In this document: in pieces, positions 1-8,763 of the stretch | Numbering within the stretch: position 1 is the stretch's first letter | Layout: each line of letters begins with the position of its first letter | DNA from: Idiomarina sp. MD25a | GTDB taxonomy: Bacteria; Pseudomonadota; Gammaproteobacteria; Enterobacterales; Alteromonadaceae | Direction: 5' to 3' | Length of the DNA stretch: 64,000 bases | Assembly: GCF_001870515.1 (NCBI RefSeq) | Contig: NZ_MDGT01000003.1 | Location: 1,184,842 to 1,248,841 of the forward strand | The notes under the pieces: model-generated | Seen by the model: only the letters and a program-made list of their open reading frames with translations | Database searches by the model: none | What the model was told of the DNA's origin: nothing | Program-made: the position numbers and the translations under genes

Positions 1-379
1 ACCGGGTAAGCGTCCACGTAGTTCAATGTCACCCACCATCGTACTCAACGAAGCGGGCGACCGCGTTGTGCATGCGCTGGGCTCGCCCGGCGGCAGTCGA
101 ATTATCAACTATGTCACCCAAACCGTTGTGGGGCTAATTGATTGGAACTTGGACATGCAACAAGCCATTGATTTAGGTCACGTGACTAATCGCAATGATT
201 ATACGGCGCTGGAGAAGGGGCGAGATATTGCAACCCTAAAAGAAGTTTTAGAAAAGCGCGGTCATGATGTCAAAGTCATTGATTTAAATAGTGGTATTCA
301 TGGCATTACGGTGTTACCTACCGGGCAGTTACAAGGTGGCGCGGATCCGCGTCGCGAAGGCATTGTAATGGGGCAATAA
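1..379 (+). CDS. ggt: gamma-glutamyltransferase, C-terminal fragment
   Basis: This is the last 125 codons of a gamma-glutamyltransferase (glutathione hydrolase); the gene is cut by the left edge and read in the frame beginning at base 2. The fragment opens with PGKRPRSSMSPTIV, the substrate-pocket motif of the small subunit in this family, followed by GSPGGSRIINYV, the glycine-rich stretch of the active site. The catalytic Thr lies upstream and is not visible. In the family the enzyme is exported and cleaves the gamma-glutamyl bond of glutathione in the periplasm. It ends GGADPRREG, the usual tail. A lipoprotein gene follows after 11 bases. Confidence 0.93.
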   Translation, partial: PGKRPRSSMSPTIVLNEAGDRVVHALGSPGGSRIINYVTQTVVGLIDWNLDMQQAIDLGHVTNRNDYTALEKGRDIATLKEVLEKRGHDVKVIDLNSGIHGITVLPTGQLQGGADPRREGIVMGQ

Positions 380-390
380 GGCAGCGATTA

Positions 391-882
391 ATGATTAATA
401 CAAAGTTTAACCCAAAGCTTTGCTCGGCTGCTTTTGTCGTAATGATATTAAGCGCATTGGCAGGCTGTGAGCCTGCCAAAGAAACCAGCTACACCAATAG
501 TATGGGGCAAGAGACCAGTCACGAAACCCAGAGCAAAATGCATGCCGCATTGAGTTTTTACTATGCGATTTATCGCGAGGATGATTTAGATGCGGCAAAG
601 CACTTTGCTTCTGAACGACTGTCTCAGTTAATAGAGCACTACGGTTCTGTCAGCGCCGTACAACGTTATGTGTTAAACCGCTACTTTGATCGCGTCGAAA
701 TTTCTATCGACCCATCTTCATTTAAGCAGTACTTGAATCGTGACGACGAACAACGTGTCACATTGGTTTTTGATGGCTCGTATGATGGTGAGATGGTGAA
801 AGACCGTCGAGATATTGTATTAGTTAAAGAGAAGAACTTATGGCGCGTGGATCAAATTCTTGACCCACGCTATCGACCTTAA
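391..882 (+). CDS. putative lipoprotein, unknown function
   Basis: The 163-residue product has a lipoprotein signal: a charged start, a hydrophobic run and the lipobox LAGC, so the mature protein should begin at Cys26 and be anchored in an envelope membrane. The remainder, about residues 50-163, begins with a helix (AALSFYYAIYREDD) followed by predicted strands ending WRVDQILDP. That layout resembles the small NTF2-like/DUF4878-type cone folds. I cannot assign a function. It follows the gamma-glutamyltransferase gene closely on the same strand and may be cotranscribed. It converges tail to tail with hinT, one base apart. Confidence 0.8.
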   Translation: MINTKFNPKLCSAAFVVMILSALAGCEPAKETSYTNSMGQETSHETQSKMHAALSFYYAIYREDDLDAAKHFASERLSQLIEHYGSVSAVQRYVLNRYFDRVEISIDPSSFKQYLNRDDEQRVTLVFDGSYDGEMVKDRRDIVLVKEKNLWRVDQILDPRYRP

Positions 883-883
883 C

Positions 884-1252
884 TCAAACTTGCTTTGGCT
901 GATCAGTATAGGGGGGCCAACCTAAGGGTTTGCCCGCCAATAAGTGTAGATGGATATGATACACCGATTGGCCGCCGTGTTCGTTACAGTTCATTACACA
1001 GCGATAACCGTCTTTAGCGAAGCCATACTGCACCGCTAGTTTACCTGCAACCACGTACAAGTGACCGACCAGTCCCGCATCTTTCTCATCAATATCATTG
1101 ATGGTGGCGATCGCTTTTTTGGGAATAATAAGCAGGTGCACGGGCGCTTGAGGATTGATGTCCTTAAACGCGAGTGCGTGATCGTCTTCGTACACGATAT
1201 CCGCAGGAATCTCGCGATTAATAATTTTGGTGAAAATAGTTTCTTCTACCAT
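884..1252 (-). CDS. hinT: HIT-family purine nucleoside phosphoramidase
   Basis: The product is a 122-residue HinT-type histidine-triad protein. The active-site triad HIHLHLLAG is near residues 99-107, and the N-terminal FTKIINREIPADIVYEDD and the DINPQAPVHLLIIPKK segments are typical of bacterial HinT. Members are dimeric cytoplasmic hydrolases of adenosine 5'-phosphoramidates and aminoacyl-adenylates. The length is that of the family. The gene stands alone between a converging lipoprotein gene and hspQ. Confidence 0.95.
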   Translation of the reverse strand: MVEETIFTKIINREIPADIVYEDDHALAFKDINPQAPVHLLIIPKKAIATINDIDEKDAGLVGHLYVVAGKLAVQYGFAKDGYRCVMNCNEHGGQSVYHIHLHLLAGKPLGWPPYTDQPKQV

Positions 1253-1317
1253 AACCTTATGTCCCTTATAAGTACGTTACCCTCATGGTACATTTAGGCT
1301 CATAGTAGGGCAATGGA

Positions 1318-1665
1318 TCAACTGTGTTTTTGTAATCCAGCTAATGCAGGGTCGCTAATCTGACGCAGCAAGGATTGGTTTACTCGGGGCTGACTCTCGA
1401 CTTCACGTAAGCAACTCTCCGCCACATAGGTCTGAATCGATGAGTTTTTTACTAAAATGAGATACCACGGTTGGTCTTTATTAGCCCCTGACAACACTTG
1501 GCGTTGGTACCAGTCATCGCTCAAGCTGAAGGCGGCGTCGACGTCTACAATGACACCTTCATAACCGTATAAGCTATGTTTAATAGGCTGACCTAAGTTA
1601 AAAGACGCGCGCACAATAGAATTTTGATTATTAAAAGCCACTATTTTCCCACCATCATGAAGCAT
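1318..1665 (-). CDS. hspQ: HspQ/YccV-like heat-shock protein
   Basis: The product matches HspQ (YccV-like, hemimethylated-DNA-binding family): FNLGQPIKHSLYGYEGVIVDVDAAFSLS is the conserved amino half, followed by PWYLILV and YVAESCL. In enterobacteria HspQ is a small adaptor that stimulates Lon degradation of some substrates. The ATG at 1665 gives about 18 residues more than E. coli HspQ. A GTG at 1641, preceded by GGTGGG, would give a length closer to the family, so the true start may be there. It is divergent from the PilZ gene, so the short gap upstream should hold promoters for both. Confidence 0.85.
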   Translation of the reverse strand: MLHDGGKIVAFNNQNSIVRASFNLGQPIKHSLYGYEGVIVDVDAAFSLSDDWYQRQVLSGANKDQPWYLILVKNSSIQTYVAESCLREVESQPRVNQSLLRQISDPALAGLQKHS

Positions 1666-1733
1666 TGTTATTTTCTTATCGGCCAGTGTGTGCTATTTCT
1701 GAATGTAAATTTCAAAACTTTAGGAACGACACA

Positions 1734-2015
1734 ATGCACGATGATGACAAACGCAGTGACCGTCGAGTACCTGTTAAAACGCCCGCCTCTGTTGAGGTAA
1801 ATAATAAGACATTAACGGGGGAGTGTTGTGACTTAAGTGCGCATGGTGTACTACTGATTTTGCCTGAGCGGCTCGATGTTGGAACGCATTTTGATGTAAT
1901 TGTAAGAGCTGCGGGCAGCACGGCCGACTTACGCGCCACCGGCATCGTCGTAAGAGTGGACGATGCCGGTGAGTCAGGTTACGAACACGGATGTAAGCTT
2001 ATCGATGTGTCGTAA
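1734..2015 (+). CDS. PilZ-domain protein, probable cyclic-di-GMP receptor
   Basis: The 93-residue product is a single PilZ domain. It carries the RxxxR ligand motif (residues around RSDRRVPVK) and the second motif DLSAHG, matching (D/N)xSxxG, so the known cyclic-di-GMP contacts are present. I place the start at the ATG at 1734, which has AGGA eight bases upstream, and not at an in-frame codon at 1665 that lies in the hspQ promoter. Single-domain PilZ proteins act as cytoplasmic effectors by binding partners. A possible source of the ligand in this window is the GGDEF phytochrome at 31.4 kb, but no direct link is visible. Confidence 0.88.
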   Translation: MHDDDKRSDRRVPVKTPASVEVNNKTLTGECCDLSAHGVLLILPERLDVGTHFDVIVRAAGSTADLRATGIVVRVDDAGESGYEHGCKLIDVS

Positions 2016-2024
2016 CCTGATGAC

Positions 2025-4085
2025 TTACATAACACGCATACCAGGTTTAGCGCCCTCATGTGGGTTTAAGATATAAATTTCATCTTTACCAGGGCCTGCT
2101 GCTAATACCATACCTTCTGACATACCAAAGCGCATTTTACGCGGTGCCAAGTTGGCAACCATAACGGTGTGTTGACCAATCAGTTTCTCAGGTGCGTAAG
2201 CGGACTTGATGCCGGCAAACACTTGGCGCTGCTCGCCACCTAAATCTAAAGTCAGCTTGAGCAGTTTGTCAGCCCCTTCAACGTGTTCAGCATTAACAAT
2301 GAGTGCCACGCGCAAATCAACTTTAGCAAACTCATCAAAGTTAATAGTTTCTGCGATAGGCTCTTTGCTGAGCTCATCGTTAACCTCGGCCTTGACCGCG
2401 GGTGTCTCCGTGGCCGCTTGCTGCTCTTTTGAGTCCTCTAACATCTGCTCAATGTCCTTCATTTCTACGCGTTGCATTAACGCCTTGAACTTATCAATAG
2501 GGTGGTTGGTTAACACTTGCTTGTGGCTATCCCAGGTAAACTGGTCATTTAAGAAATGCTGAACTGATTTAGAGAGCTCAGGTACCACAGGAGTGAGGTA
2601 AACCATCAGAACGCGGAACAAATTGATGCCAAGCGAGCAAATTTCATGCACCTCACTGGCTGCATCTGGGTTTTTAATCAGTTGCCATGGTTCTTTATCT
2701 GCAATGTATTGATTTGCGCGATCAGCCAAAGTCATGATTTCTCGCATCGCTTTAGAAAATTCGCGCTGCTCATACAGATCGGCAATTTCAGCACCTGCCT
2801 GCTGAAAGTCTTCTAACAATGCAGAGTCGGCCACTGAATCAGAGAGCTTACCGTCGAACTTTTTGGTGATAAAGCCGGCGCAACGGCTGGCGATATTAAT
2901 CACTTTACCAACCAGATCGGAATTCACGCGCTGAGCGAAATCAGTCAAATTTAAATCTAAATCGTCAATGCGACTGGTCAGTTTGGCTGCAAAGTAGTAA
3001 CGCAAATACTCAGGGTTTAAGTGGTCAAGGTAAGTGCGTGCTTTAATGAATGTACCTTTAGATTTCGACATCTTGGTGCCGTTAACCGTGATAAAACCGT
3101 GTGCCCACACGTTGGTCGGTTGACGGAACTGCGCACCTTTCAGCATGGCGGGCCAGAACAAACTATGAAAGTAGATAATGTCCTTGCCAATGAAGTGATA
3201 GACTTCGGCGTTACTATCGGCTTGCCAATAGTCGTCCCAATTGGCGTTACCCGTTGTATCACAGTAGTGCTTAAAGCTACTCATGTAACCAATCGGGGCA
3301 TCCAACCAAACATAGAAGTATTTGTCTTCGGTGCCTGGGATTTTGAAGCCAAAGTACGGCGCATCGCGCGAGATATCCCAGCGTTGCAAGCCTTGTTCGA
3401 ACCACTCATTCAATTTATTGGCCATTTCACCTTGCAAAGAGCCCGAGCGTGTCCAGCTCTTTAGCATGTCGCCAAATGCGGGTAGGTCAAAAAAGTAATG
3501 CTCTGATTGACGTAACTCGGGTGTTGCTCCCGATACCACCGAGCGTGGATTTTTCAAATCGGTAGGCGCATAGGTTGCGCCGCAGACGTCACAGTTATCA
3601 CCATACTGATCTTCAGCACCGCACTCTGGACAGTCACCCTTTACGAAGCGGTCAGGTAGAAACATTTGCTTCTCGGGGTCATATAACTGTTCTATCACTT
3701 CAGTCTTGATATGACCGGCGTCGTCTAAGCGTTGGTAGATTGTTTCTGCCAACACTTTGTTTTCTTCACTGTGGGTCGTGTAGTAATCGTCAAAACCAAT
3801 GTTAAAGCCTGCAAAATCAGCCTCATGCGAGCGCTGCATATCGCCTATCATTTGTTCAGGGGTAATGCCCAGCTGTTGAGCTTTAAGCATAATTGGGGTG
3901 CCGTGGGCATCATCAGCGCACATATAGTGGCACTCATGACCACGTAGCTTTTGAAAACGAACCCAAATATCCGCCTGGATATAGCCTAAAAGGTGGCCAA
4001 TATGAATTGGACCGTTCGCGTAGGGTAACGCGTTTGTCACCAAAATTTTACGATCAGTGTGGCTCATGCGAGAATTAGCTTCCAT
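2025..4085 (-). CDS. metG: methionine--tRNA ligase
   Basis: This is a full-length class I methionyl-tRNA synthetase of 686 residues. The HIGH motif appears as [10 protein letters not shown], the KMSKS loop is intact, and the zinc knuckle has two CxxC pairs (CPECG and CDVCG). The carboxyl 110 residues form the EMAP/Arc1p-like tRNA-binding domain ([11 protein letters not shown]...[11 protein letters not shown]) used for dimerisation. A linker containing Lys, Glu and Ala joins it to the anticodon-binding helical domain. Two in-frame ATGs lie at the start (MEANSR and MSHTDR); the second matches the E. coli length better. It is divergent from mrp, an arrangement also found in E. coli. Confidence 0.98.
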   Translation of the reverse strand: MEANSRMSHTDRKILVTNALPYANGPIHIGHLLGYIQADIWVRFQKLRGHECHYMCADDAHGTPIMLKAQQLGITPEQMIGDMQRSHEADFAGFNIGFDDYYTTHSEENKVLAETIYQRLDDAGHIKTEVIEQLYDPEKQMFLPDRFVKGDCPECGAEDQYGDNCDVCGATYAPTDLKNPRSVVSGATPELRQSEHYFFDLPAFGDMLKSWTRSGSLQGEMANKLNEWFEQGLQRWDISRDAPYFGFKIPGTEDKYFYVWLDAPIGYMSSFKHYCDTTGNANWDDYWQADSNAEVYHFIGKDIIYFHSLFWPAMLKGAQFRQPTNVWAHGFITVNGTKMSKSKGTFIKARTYLDHLNPEYLRYYFAAKLTSRIDDLDLNLTDFAQRVNSDLVGKVINIASRCAGFITKKFDGKLSDSVADSALLEDFQQAGAEIADLYEQREFSKAMREIMTLADRANQYIADKEPWQLIKNPDAASEVHEICSLGINLFRVLMVYLTPVVPELSKSVQHFLNDQFTWDSHKQVLTNHPIDKFKALMQRVEMKDIEQMLEDSKEQQAATETPAVKAEVNDELSKEPIAETINFDEFAKVDLRVALIVNAEHVEGADKLLKLTLDLGGEQRQVFAGIKSAYAPEKLIGQHTVMVANLAPRKMRFGMSEGMVLAAGPGKDEIYILNPHEGAKPGMRVM

Positions 4086-4129
4086 CAGTGTTATGATTAG
4101 ATAATGCTAAATATTATCATAGGATACAC

Positions 4130-5176
4130 ATGATACACAGAGCCAAGAGGTGGCTGATGAAGTCGTTTTCAGCAAAAAATGAACAACTGGCAGCCTTACT
4201 GTCTGATTTAGCCCATCCTGCCTGCGAACACGGCATACCATCGGATTGGCTCAGTATCGACAGTGACGCGCGTACAGCCACGCTAACGTTTCCTTTCGCG
4301 ATAGAACAAACCTCTTTGTTGGACGTTATCAATGATGACCCCGATTTAAGCACATGGACGTGGACCGTTGATTGTCGGGTTCAACGTTTGTCGAATAGTA
4401 AACCGGATCGACCGATGAAAACCGGCAATGTCATTGTCGTATCATCGGGTAAAGGTGGCGTCGGCAAGTCGTCGGTGAGTGTTTCGTTGGCGCTTGCTTT
4501 GAGTCGTATGGGCGCGCGCGTTGGGCTGCTTGATGCTGATATCTATGGCCCCTCTATACCCACGATGTTGGGTCAGCCTGAGCATAAGCTGGAGGTGAAA
4601 AATGATAAACTGCAGCCAATTCAGTATGAAGGTTTAGTGGCCAACTCGATTGGCTACTTGGTCGATGATAACGATGCCACAATTTGGCGCGGACCGATGG
4701 CAAGTCGTGCCTTACAGCAACTATTTAATGATACGGACTGGGGTCTACTAGATTATTTGATAGTCGATATGCCACCGGGTACAGGCGATATTCAGTTGAC
4801 CATGGCACAACAGTTACCGGTCACAGGCGCAGTCGTGGTGACAACGCCTCAGAATGTCGCACTTAAAGATGCTGAAAAAGGTGTCAGCATGTTTGAACGT
4901 CTTGAGATACCATTGATTGGTGTATTAGAAAATATGAGTTATTTTGAGTGCGGTCATTGTGGCACAGCGTCACACTTATTTGGGCAAGGTGGAGGAGAGC
5001 AACTAGCGACCCGTCACGCCGTTGCCAATTTAGGTCAATGGCCACTCACGCCCGAGTTTGGTGCACAGCTCGATGCTTCAAAAAAGCACGCGTCACTCGA
5101 ACTGTCCGAGCTACAACAGCACACCGCTCAACGTGTGGTAGCGGAACTCTATCACCTGAAACAACAATCGGTGTAA
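4130..5176 (+). CDS. mrp: Mrp/ApbC iron-sulfur cluster carrier ATPase
   Basis: The product is a 348-residue Mrp/ApbC/Nbp35-family P-loop ATPase. The deviant Walker [11 protein letters not shown] starts near residue 105, and the switch region [12 protein letters not shown] and the metal-binding ECGHCG CxxC pair near residue 270 are present. The amino-terminal ~90 residues form the DUF59-like (MIP18) domain typical of proteobacterial Mrp. Such proteins bind and transfer Fe-S clusters to apoproteins. An alternative ATG at 4157 has a stronger ribosome-binding site (AAGAGGTGG) than the ATG at 4130, so the first nine residues are uncertain. It is divergent from metG, and dcd follows 22 bases downstream. 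Confidence 0.96.
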   Translation: MIHRAKRWLMKSFSAKNEQLAALLSDLAHPACEHGIPSDWLSIDSDARTATLTFPFAIEQTSLLDVINDDPDLSTWTWTVDCRVQRLSNSKPDRPMKTGNVIVVSSGKGGVGKSSVSVSLALALSRMGARVGLLDADIYGPSIPTMLGQPEHKLEVKNDKLQPIQYEGLVANSIGYLVDDNDATIWRGPMASRALQQLFNDTDWGLLDYLIVDMPPGTGDIQLTMAQQLPVTGAVVVTTPQNVALKDAEKGVSMFERLEIPLIGVLENMSYFECGHCGTASHLFGQGGGEQLATRHAVANLGQWPLTPEFGAQLDASKKHASLELSELQQHTAQRVVAELYHLKQQSV

Positions 5177-5198
5177 GATAAATAAAAAAGGGGATGGT

Positions 5199-5786
5199 AT
5201 GCGCTTAACGGATCACGAAATAGAACAAGCCTTGGCAGATGGTCGTATCGGCATCGAACCGACGCCGAGTCAACAAAATATCTCGGGTGTTACACTCGAT
5301 ATTCATCTTGGAAGCGAGTTTCGTGTCTTACAAGATCATGCGGCTGCTTATATTGACATAAGTGGTTCACGTGCAGATATCGAGGCTGCGATTCACGAAG
5401 TGATGAGCGACGAGATAAACTTAAAGCCCGATCAAGCGTTCTTTATTCATCCAGGCGAATTTGCGTTGGCCGTAACTCATGAGTCGATTCATTTACCTGA
5501 TGATATGGTTGGCTGGCTTGATGGGCGCTCCTCGCTTGCTCGGCTAGGGCTCATGGTGCACGTCACCGCACACCGGATTGATCCGGGTTGGAAAGGTCAA
5601 ATCGTACTGGAGTTTTATAACGGCGGTAAACTGCCACTAGCGCTGCGTCCGGGAATGAAAATCGGTGCTATCAGCTTTGAACAGTTAAGCAGTCCTTGTG
5701 CGCGCCCATACAACAAGCGCGCGGATGCTAAATATAAAGATCAGCAAGGCGCGGTCGCTTCGCGCATTTCGGCAGACGGTGGCTAG
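5199..5786 (+). CDS. dcd: dCTP deaminase
   Basis: This is a 195-residue trimeric dCTP deaminase that converts dCTP to dUTP for thymidylate synthesis. The trimer-interface and catalytic block [27 protein letters not shown] is intact, including the catalytic Glu in IVLEFYN, and the length matches E. coli Dcd (193). A ribosome-binding site (AAAAGGGG) precedes the ATG. It sits just after mrp and is probably cotranscribed with it. Its last four bases overlap the converging yvcK-like gene. Confidence 0.97.
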   Translation: MRLTDHEIEQALADGRIGIEPTPSQQNISGVTLDIHLGSEFRVLQDHAAAYIDISGSRADIEAAIHEVMSDEINLKPDQAFFIHPGEFALAVTHESIHLPDDMVGWLDGRSSLARLGLMVHVTAHRIDPGWKGQIVLEFYNGGKLPLALRPGMKIGAISFEQLSSPCARPYNKRADAKYKDQQGAVASRISADGG

Positions 5787-6676
5787 GCGGCTGTCTTAAG
5801 TTGACCTAAAAGTTGTTCGAGTTGAGTCAGTAGGACGTGTGTATCATGACGATAATGCACTTCGTGATCTGACTTAAGCTCGCCCAACTGAGGGATACTG
5901 ACCGATGTATCTGCGAAGTTGGTGAGCACAGCATCAATAATCGGCGCACCGACGTGTTGTTCAATAAACTTAAGCTTATCACCCACACTCATGGTGCCAG
6001 CAGGTCCTTTTTCATGCACCAAATTGTCAATAAACACGACACGCGCTTTGGTTGACGCCAGCGCTGCTCCAATTTTGGGCACCAGCAACGGGGGCAATAC
6101 CGACGTAAGAAAGCTCCCTGGACCCAAAATCACTAATTCGCTTTTCTTAATGTGTTGTAACACTTCAGGTGTCGCAATGGCATCATTAGTGAGTTTTAAT
6201 GAGCGAGGCAGGTGTGGCAAATTATCAATCAATATTTCCCCATGACACTCAATATCATCATGAGTGAGCGCGATTAAATCGGTCGGACATTCGGACATTG
6301 GCAGTAAACGTGTATCGACGTTGAGTAATCGACTCAATAGATGAATACCATCAGAAGGGCGAGCACTGACTTGGTCTAAAGTATGAAGCAGTAAATTACC
6401 AAAATTATGACCGGCCAGCGGGTCATCACCACTAAAACGATAATTAAGCACCTGCGCCGCGAGAGGCTGCTCTACCAACTGGGATAAACAATTGCGTATA
6501 TCGCCCCACGCAATGCAGTCATGGGACTGACGTAATAAGCCCGTGGCACCCCCGTTATCGGTGGTAGTAACCACACCAACTAAACGATGCTTTAAAAAGC
6601 GTAGTGATGAAAGTACCCGACCTAAGCCGTGTCCGCCGCCAATGGCAGTAACGCGTTTAAGCGTTGATAGTTGCAT
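5783..6676 (-). CDS. ybhK: YvcK/YbhK-type (CofD-like) protein
   Basis: The 297-residue product belongs to the gluconeogenesis-factor (YvcK/YbhK) branch of the CofD superfamily. The glycine-rich start [15 protein letters not shown], then [11 protein letters not shown] and [12 protein letters not shown], are the family nucleotide-sugar-binding motifs, and [11 protein letters not shown] is present in the second half. In Bacillus YvcK binds UDP-sugars and affects carbon metabolism and cell-wall synthesis; the E. coli role is poorly known. One difference from YbhK is NGGATG where NGGSTG is usual. It converges with dcd. Confidence 0.93.
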   Translation of the reverse strand: MQLSTLKRVTAIGGGHGLGRVLSSLRFLKHRLVGVVTTTDNGGATGLLRQSHDCIAWGDIRNCLSQLVEQPLAAQVLNYRFSGDDPLAGHNFGNLLLHTLDQVSARPSDGIHLLSRLLNVDTRLLPMSECPTDLIALTHDDIECHGEILIDNLPHLPRSLKLTNDAIATPEVLQHIKKSELVILGPGSFLTSVLPPLLVPKIGAALASTKARVVFIDNLVHEKGPAGTMSVGDKLKFIEQHVGAPIIDAVLTNFADTSVSIPQLGELKSDHEVHYRHDTHVLLTQLEQLLGQLKTAA

Positions 6677-6779
6677 TGAGTTAACCCAGCAATGGTATGA
6701 TGCATGATAAAAGGATGTGTAAAACGATAGCGCATTTAAACTTTAAAGCGCAAGTGCCACTGCACTTCAGAGGAGTTTT

Positions 6780-8177
6780 ATGAGCCTGGTGCTAAAGCAA
6801 GAGTACGCCAAAACATTCCCTAATTTGGTCAGTGCGCATAACATTGTGCCGCTGGAAGGGCCGCGACTGGCGCTGTTCAATCAGCCTCTCGCCAATCAAC
6901 TCGGTGTCAAAGCTGCGGATATCAATGTCCTCCGCGAGTGGTGTTTAGGCAATACACCGACATCGGGGCACGCGCAAAAGTACGTGGGTCACCAGTTCGG
7001 TGTGTTCAATCCGGATTTAGGTGATGGGCGCGGTGTCCTACTGGGAGAAATAGAGGATGAACAAGCACAAACGTGGGATTTACACTTAAAAGGTGCAGGA
7101 CCCACCGCTTATAGCCGTGGCGGCGATGGTCGTGCTGTTCTTCGCTCCAGTTTACGTGAGTATTTTGCCAGTGAAACACTGAATCATTGGGGGATTGCTA
7201 CAACGCGTGCTTTGGCGCTAGTCAGTTCACAGCAGGGGGTACAGCGTGAACGCTTGGAGCCCGGTGCCATTTTGACGCGCGTTGCGAAAACGCATGTACG
7301 ATTTGGTCACTTTGAGTACTGTTACAGCCAACGCTTGGTCACTGAACAAAAGCAGCTTTGGCAACATGTAATGCAGCGTTGCTGGCCACAGTTAACCGAC
7401 GCTGAGCCGATTGAGCAATTCCGCGCGGTGGTTAAGGCAACCGCTGAAATGATTGCTGACTGGCAAGCGTTTGGTTTTATCCATGGTGTGATGAATACGG
7501 ACAATATGAGTATATGTGGTGAAACCTTTGATTTTGGTCCTTATACGGTGTTTGATACGTTTATTCCGCAACAAATTTTTAATCACACCGACCACCGCGG
7601 CCGCTATAGCTTTCTACGACAACCGAGTGTTGGGTTATGGAATTTGCAACGCCTGAGCCAAGCGCTGTCACTGATATTTCCGGTCGATGCATTGGCGCCG
7701 GTTTTAAATGAGTACGAAGACTTCTTACAACAACGTTATCTTGGGCGAATGAGAAAACGCTTAGGTCTTACGCACGGTGATGACTCAGTTGCGTTTAAAC
7801 GGGTCGGAGAGTGGATGGGCTTGATACAACGTTTTGAATGGGACTTCCAAGATAGCTTTATTATGTTGCAGGATATAATAAAAGGTGATCGCGCCATGCC
7901 AGACGATGCTCTATTTAAAGAGTGGTATGAGTGTTACATGGCCGATAACGACCAACAACCACAACTCGAAGTCATGGCAACGACCAACCCGCGTGTATCG
8001 TTGCGTAACCATCATTTAGCGCAGGTGATTGCTCAGGCAGAGCAGGGCGAATGGACAGCCGCACAGAGTTACCTTGCGGCACTTACTGGACAGTCGCTAA
8101 GTGCCGATGAACTGAGCCATTGGCAGCAACCGCCAAACAGTAACGAGCAGGTTACATCACTGTCGTGTTCTAGCTAG
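6780..8177 (+). CDS. selO: SelO/YdiU protein adenylyltransferase
   Basis: The product is a 465-residue SelO pseudokinase-fold protein. In the family it transfers AMP from ATP to Ser, Thr and Tyr of target proteins and is linked to redox homeostasis. Conserved blocks seen are YVGHQFGVFNPDLGDGRG, LHLKGAGPTAYSRGGDGRAVLRSSLREY and the catalytic stretch GVMNTDNMSICGETFDFGPY. It ends SLSCSS, the Cys form of the selenocysteine-Ser-Ser tail found in eukaryotic SelO. The start has an ideal ribosome-binding site, AGAGGAG. An imperfect AT-rich palindrome lies upstream but is too weak to call an operator. Confidence 0.97.
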   Translation: MSLVLKQEYAKTFPNLVSAHNIVPLEGPRLALFNQPLANQLGVKAADINVLREWCLGNTPTSGHAQKYVGHQFGVFNPDLGDGRGVLLGEIEDEQAQTWDLHLKGAGPTAYSRGGDGRAVLRSSLREYFASETLNHWGIATTRALALVSSQQGVQRERLEPGAILTRVAKTHVRFGHFEYCYSQRLVTEQKQLWQHVMQRCWPQLTDAEPIEQFRAVVKATAEMIADWQAFGFIHGVMNTDNMSICGETFDFGPYTVFDTFIPQQIFNHTDHRGRYSFLRQPSVGLWNLQRLSQALSLIFPVDALAPVLNEYEDFLQQRYLGRMRKRLGLTHGDDSVAFKRVGEWMGLIQRFEWDFQDSFIMLQDIIKGDRAMPDDALFKEWYECYMADNDQQPQLEVMATTNPRVSLRNHHLAQVIAQAEQGEWTAAQSYLAALTGQSLSADELSHWQQPPNSNEQVTSLSCSS

Positions 8178-8243
8178 TGCCGACATTGCGATTTACCCTG
8201 GGATAGGACACAATCAAGAGACTTCATTAAAGGAATGTGAGTG

Positions 8244-8750
8244 ATGAAAAAGTTAATGTTGTTAGGTGTGGCAAGTGCATTTAGTTTTAGTGCGCTTGCG
8301 CAACAGTGGTCGGTACCTGCACCACAAGATTTTGACCAAGGCTATGTGTGTCTGGATGGCGTTGACCAACCCATTCAAGTCGAGTTCGCCGATAGTGTGG
8401 CGCAGCAAGCGCGAGGTCTGATGCAGCGCACTGAACTGGGGGAATACTCGGGTATGTTATTTCGATACCCGAACCAGCGACCCGGGGGGTCGGGCTTTTG
8501 GATGTATCAAACCCTCATTCCGCTCGATATAGCCTACTTAGCAAAGGACGGCAGTATTGTAAAAACCTTCACCATGATGCCGTGTGGCAGTGATGATCCG
8601 CGTCAGTGTCGTAGTTACGCACCGGGTAAACCCTATCATGATGTACTGGAACTCAATGCAGGTTTTTTAGCAAAGCACGATATCCGAATCGGTGATCACG
8701 TGCGTGTGAATCCGCCGCTCAACGACAACGAGCAGTGTCATAATAACTAA
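8244..8750 (+). CDS. exported DUF192 protein
   Basis: The 168-residue product starts with a Sec signal peptide (MKKLMLLGVASAFSFSALAQ), with a predicted cut after ALA. The rest is a DUF192 domain: QQARGLMQRTEL, SGMLFRYPN, GFWMYQTLIPLDIAYL and VLELNAGFLAKH are the family signature blocks. The function of DUF192 is not established; members are small periplasmic or extracytoplasmic beta-barrel proteins. The GTG at 8241 is in frame but the ATG at 8244 has AGGA at a better distance, so I use 8244. A loop with two cysteines (PCGSDDPRQC) is not general in the family and may form a disulfide. The M28 peptidase gene follows 13 bases later. Confidence 0.9.
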   Translation: MKKLMLLGVASAFSFSALAQQWSVPAPQDFDQGYVCLDGVDQPIQVEFADSVAQQARGLMQRTELGEYSGMLFRYPNQRPGGSGFWMYQTLIPLDIAYLAKDGSIVKTFTMMPCGSDDPRQCRSYAPGKPYHDVLELNAGFLAKHDIRIGDHVRVNPPLNDNEQCHNN

Positions 8751-8763
8751 AAGGGGAGAAGCG

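Noticed and set aside
3021-3464. 147-codon frame antisense to metG
   Set aside because: It lies fully inside a strongly conserved synthetase gene, has no ribosome-binding site and resembles nothing I know.
6730-6752. Imperfect palindrome upstream of selO (GCGCATTTAAAC...AAAGCGC)
   Set aside because: Only about 16 of 22 positions are symmetric in an A+T-rich setting; not enough for an operator.
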